Source: JBBECF01 sp040881945 (GTDB lineage Bacteria > Pseudomonadota > Alphaproteobacteria > Dongiales > Dongiaceae). Taken from it: a DNA stretch of 15,874 bases. The first letter of the stretch is position 1; each line of letters starts with the position of its first letter. Position numbers and translations under genes: made by a program. Shown in pieces: positions 13,334-15,874 of this stretch. The DNA lies in the NCBI GenBank assembly GCA_040881945.1, contig JBBECF010000159.1:1-15874 (forward strand), in the 5' to 3' direction. The notes under the pieces are model-generated. The model made no database searches. It was given only the letters and a program-made list of their open reading frames with translations, and was not told the DNA's origin.

Positions 13334-13591
13334 ATGGAACGCTCGCGCTGGCTCGACGACCGCCGCAACGTGAGGAAGGTGCTTGCCATCCTCTACGCCG
13401 TCTGCGCCGCGCTGCTGTCGCTCGATCTCTTCTACGACAAGCACGCGACGCTGTGGTTCGAGGCGTGGTTCGGTTTCTACGCCTTCTACGGCTTCGTCGC
13501 TTGCGTAACGCTGGTGCTGGTCGCCAAGGAGCTGCGCAAGCTGCTGTCGCGGCCGGCGGACTATTACGAAGGCGGGTCCGATGCTGGGTGA
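13334..13591 (+). CDS. Small two-helix membrane protein of the Mrp operon, function unknown
   Basis: 85 residues. Two membrane helices, about 15-34 (KVLAILYAVCAALLSLDLFY) and 43-66 (EAWFGFYAFYGFVACVTLVLVAKE), are flanked by a basic N-terminus (RSRWLDDRRNVRK) and a tail LRKLLSRPADYYEG. Both ends are predicted cytoplasmic. The ATG has GAGGA about 7 bases upstream, beginning in the stop of the previous gene. The 3' end overlaps the third MrpD-like gene by 11 bases. It matches none of the seven Mrp subunits. I recall similar short proteins beside MrpD-like genes in other Alphaproteobacteria but cannot name a family. An accessory or assembly subunit of this complex is the simplest inference. Confidence 0.85.
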   Translation: MERSRWLDDRRNVRKVLAILYAVCAALLSLDLFYDKHATLWFEAWFGFYAFYGFVACVTLVLVAKELRKLLSRPADYYEGGSDAG

Positions 13592-15272
13592 GCTGCCGCC
13601 GCCGCTGGTTTTCGTCGCCGGCGCGCTGGCCCTGCCGCTGCTGCGCGGGCGCTGGCAGGCCGCCTGGATGCTGCTGGTGCCGGCGGTCGGCCTCGCCAAC
13701 CTGCTGGCGATCCCCCAGGGCGTCCACTGGCAGACGCAGGTCTTCGACTACGTCCTCACCTTCGGCCGGGTCGACGACCTCAGCTTCCTGTTCGGCCTGT
13801 TGTTCCACGTCGCCGCCCTGATCGGTGCCCTGTTCGCGTTTCATCTGCGCGATCCGGTCCAGCACGTCGCGGCGCTGCTCTATGCCGGCGGCGCCGTCGG
13901 TGCGGTGTTTGCCGGCGACCTGATCTCGCTCTTCATCTTCTGGGAGGTGATGGCCGTCTCCTCGGCCTTCCTGGTCTGGGCGCGGCGCAGCGAGCGCGCG
14001 ACGGCCGCCGGTCTCCGCTATCTGCTGGTCCAGGTGAGCTCCGGCCTGCTGTTGCTCGCCGGCGCCATCGTGCATCTGCGCGAGACCGGCTCGCTCGAAT
14101 TTTCCTATATCGGGCTCGAGGGCCTGTCGGGAACGCTCATCTTCCTCGCCTTCGGCATCAAATGCGCCTGGCCGTTCCTGCATAGCTGGCTGGTCGACGC
14201 CTATCCCGAGAGCACGCCGACCGGCACCGTCTTCCTGTCCGCCTTCACGACGAAGGTCGCGGTTTACGCGCTGGCGCGCGGCTTCCCTGGGGCCGAGCCG
14301 CTGATCTATATCGGCGCCGCCATGACCATGTTCCCGATCTTCTACGCGGTGATCGAGAACGACCTGCGGCGCGTGCTGGCCTACAGCATGATCAACCAGA
14401 TCGGCTTCATGGTCGTGGGCATCGGCATCGGCAGCGAGCTGGCGCTCAACGGCGCGGTGTCGCACGCCTTCAACGACGTGATCTTCAAGGGCCTGCTGTT
14501 CATGAGTATGGGCGCCGTCCTGCACATGACGGGCCGCATCGACGGGTCTGACCTCGGCGGGCTGTACAAGACCATGCCGAAGACCGCCGCCTTGTGCATC
14601 GTCGGCGCCGCCTCGATCTCCGCCTTCCCGCTGTTTAGCGGCTTCGTCAGCAAGTCGATGGTGATGGCGGCGGCCGCCGAAGAAGGCCACACGGTCGTCT
14701 TCCTGCTGCTGCTGTTCGCCTCGGCCGGGGTGTTCCACCACGCCGGCATCAAGATCCCGTACTTCGCTTTCTTCGCCCACGATTCCGGCATCCGCACGCG
14801 CGAGCCGCCGGCCAACATGCTGGCGGCCATGGCGATCGCCGCCGCGCTCTGCGTCTTCAACGGCAGCTACCCGTGGCTGCTGTACAGCCTGTTGCCGTGG
14901 GAGGTCGCCTACGAGCCCTATACGGCGACGCACGTCATCACCCAGACGCAACTCCTGTTCTGGTCCGCCCTGGCCTTCGCCATGCTGATGCTGACCGGCC
15001 TCTACCCGCCGGAGCTGCGCCGCGTCAACCTCGACGCCGACTGGGTCTATCGTCGCTTGGGCAAGGCCGCGGCGGAGTGGCTGACGGCCCTCGCCGTCGC
15101 CGCCCAGGCGCGCCTCGAGCGGGCGCTTACCAAGCAAGTGCGCGCCCTCGTCGCCCAGATCTTCCGCCACCATGGGCCGCAGGGCGTGCTGGCGCGCACC
15201 TGGCCGACCGGCTCGACCGTGTTGTGGGTGGCGATCCTGCTCGCCACCTATCTCGTGCTCTATTATCTTTAG
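13581..15272 (+). CDS. Third MrpD-like (NuoL/M/N-type) subunit with C-terminal helical extension
   Basis: 563 residues. Antiporter core about 1-470: E122 in FIFWEVMAVSSAFLVW, K194 in FGIKCAWPFLHSWLVDAYPESTPTG, K225 in AFTTKVAVYALARG, H295 and K303 in SHAFNDVIFKGLLFMS. All positions of the proton path are filled. After the core comes NLDADWVYRRLGK, then a long amphipathic, Ala/Arg-rich segment (about 488-530, AAQARLERALTKQVRALVAQ) and one last membrane helix STVLWVAILLATYLVLYYL. This tail recalls the lateral-helix-plus-anchor of NuoL in layout only. It starts inside the small membrane protein gene and closes the operon. No convincing T-rich terminator follows in the 72 bases before the next gene. 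Confidence 0.93.
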   Translation: MLGELPPPLVFVAGALALPLLRGRWQAAWMLLVPAVGLANLLAIPQGVHWQTQVFDYVLTFGRVDDLSFLFGLLFHVAALIGALFAFHLRDPVQHVAALLYAGGAVGAVFAGDLISLFIFWEVMAVSSAFLVWARRSERATAAGLRYLLVQVSSGLLLLAGAIVHLRETGSLEFSYIGLEGLSGTLIFLAFGIKCAWPFLHSWLVDAYPESTPTGTVFLSAFTTKVAVYALARGFPGAEPLIYIGAAMTMFPIFYAVIENDLRRVLAYSMINQIGFMVVGIGIGSELALNGAVSHAFNDVIFKGLLFMSMGAVLHMTGRIDGSDLGGLYKTMPKTAALCIVGAASISAFPLFSGFVSKSMVMAAAAEEGHTVVFLLLLFASAGVFHHAGIKIPYFAFFAHDSGIRTREPPANMLAAMAIAAALCVFNGSYPWLLYSLLPWEVAYEPYTATHVITQTQLLFWSALAFAMLMLTGLYPPELRRVNLDADWVYRRLGKAAAEWLTALAVAAQARLERALTKQVRALVAQIFRHHGPQGVLARTWPTGSTVLWVAILLATYLVLYYL

Positions 15273-15344
15273 GCGCCCCGATATTGCCGCCGGGGGCGGG
15301 CGCGGCTAGGCTGGGGCGGACGCTCGCTCGAAAGGGGATCTGCC

Positions 15345-15874
15345 ATGGACATGACCGGGGAACGCCGCATCGCCGCGCCTAGGCTGACCGTGTGGCGGGC
15401 GCTCAACGACGCCGACGTGCTGAAACAGGCGATCCCCGGCTGCGAGGAGATCGACAAGACCTCGGACACCGAGTTCACCGCCAAGGTCACCGCCAAGGTC
15501 GGGCCGGTGAAGGCGCGCTTCGGCGGCAAGGTCACGTTGAGCGACCTCGACCCGCCGAACGGCTACAAGATCAGCGGCGAGGGCCAGGGCGGCGGCGCCG
15601 GCTTCGCCAAGGGCGGCGCCGAGGTGCGGCTCGAATCCGTGGACGGCGGCGCCGCCACCGTGCTCCGGTACAAGGTCCACGCCACGGTCGGCGGCAAGCT
15701 GGCGCAGATCGGCTCGCGCCTGATCGAGGGCACGGCGCGCAAGATGGCCGACGACTTCTTCGATCGCTTCGCCGCCGCCGTCGGCGCGCCGGCAGTGGCC
15801 GAGGCGGCGGTGCCGGCGCCGGTCGCGGCAGAGGAGAAGCGGCCGGGCCTGAGCCCGCTGGTCTGGGTCGGCGC
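15345..15874 (+). CDS. CoxG/SRPBCC-family protein, 3' end beyond the window
   Basis: The first 176 codons are open to the window edge. Residues 1-145 match the CoxG-type SRPBCC fold: MDMTGERRIAAPRLTVWRALNDADVLKQAIPGCEEI, then FTAKVTAKVGPVKARFGGKV, YKISGEGQGGGAGFAKGGAEVRL, and the helix GSRLIEGTARKMADDFFDRF. An Ala/Pro-rich linker and the beginning of a hydrophobic segment (LSPLVWVG) follow, consistent with CoxG forms that end in a membrane anchor. In carboxydotrophs CoxG recruits CO dehydrogenase to the membrane, but many copies accompany other molybdenum hydroxylases or stand alone. No cox genes are visible here. AAGGGG lies about 8 bases before the ATG. Confidence 0.88.
   Translation, partial: MDMTGERRIAAPRLTVWRALNDADVLKQAIPGCEEIDKTSDTEFTAKVTAKVGPVKARFGGKVTLSDLDPPNGYKISGEGQGGGAGFAKGGAEVRLESVDGGAATVLRYKVHATVGGKLAQIGSRLIEGTARKMADDFFDRFAAAVGAPAVAEAAVPAPVAAEEKRPGLSPLVWVG

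Noticed and set aside
13290..15173. Very long open frames antisense to the Mrp operon (also 11776-13389) and antisense to the pentapeptide gene (3029-4306)
   Set aside because: High GC leaves few stops in all frames. The translations are low-complexity Arg/Gln/Gly/His-rich with no family motifs, while the opposite strand carries clear transporter or pentapeptide sequences with ribosome sites.
7988..15272. Membrane-bound hydrogenase or formate hydrogenlyase-like complex
   Set aside because: The gene order is Mbh-like, but no hydrogenase large or small subunit, ferredoxin-like or NuoH-like gene is present, and the next gene is CoxG-like. An antiporter is the simpler reading.
15274..15299. GC-rich partial stem (CGCCCC with GGGGCG) after the Mrp operon as a terminator
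   Set aside because: Only about six pairs with a long loop and no T run; not distinguishable from background in such GC-rich DNA.
15345..15874. CO dehydrogenase locus
   Set aside because: Only a CoxG-like gene is present. CoxG homologues are common away from cox genes, so carbon monoxide oxidation is not supported by this window.

Overview
The window is high-GC, densely packed DNA that most resembles a free-living alphaproteobacterium, plausibly of the Rhodospirillales type. The supports are an NDUFS4-type complex I accessory subunit (typical of mitochondria and Alphaproteobacteria), a perfect TTAA-N7-TTAA CtrA-type box, and the C-terminus of a TadC-like protein from a Tad (type IVc) pilus system. 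The lineage is inferred from gene content only.

Left part (1-5500): the tail of a tadC-like gene converges on a secreted protein with ten tandem decapeptide repeats. A minus-strand unit tRNA-Pro(UGG), NDUFS4-like gene, tRNA-Arg(UCU) follows, with a good promoter before tRNA-Pro. Then come a minus-strand pair, a pentapeptide-repeat protein and a GT87-type glycosyltransferase. A divergent O-methyltransferase and a small secreted protein downstream of the CtrA-type box complete this part.

Middle (5500-7830): a beta-class carbonic anhydrase and a DUF192 protein are translationally coupled on the minus strand. Divergent from them is a CaCA-family Na+/Ca2+ exchanger-like gene.

Right part (7988-15272): a ten-gene Mrp/Mbh-type cation/proton antiporter operon, tightly overlapping, in the order mrpE, F, G, MrpA-C-terminal module (MbhD/MbhE-like), mrpB, mrpC, mrpD, second MrpD-like, an 85-residue membrane protein, third MrpD-like. 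No full-length MrpA is present. The order follows the membrane arm of archaeal Mbh complexes, but there are no hydrogenase genes in the window. The module gene has no usual start codon and most likely starts at AUC. A partial CoxG/SRPBCC gene closes the window.

The most notable non-coding signal is a 28-bp element, 24/28 identical, found once before the CaCA exchanger and once before the Mrp operon. Both copies centre on the dyad CTGCC-N4-GGCAG. It suggests the two cation transport units share an operator or a 5' leader RNA that senses cations.
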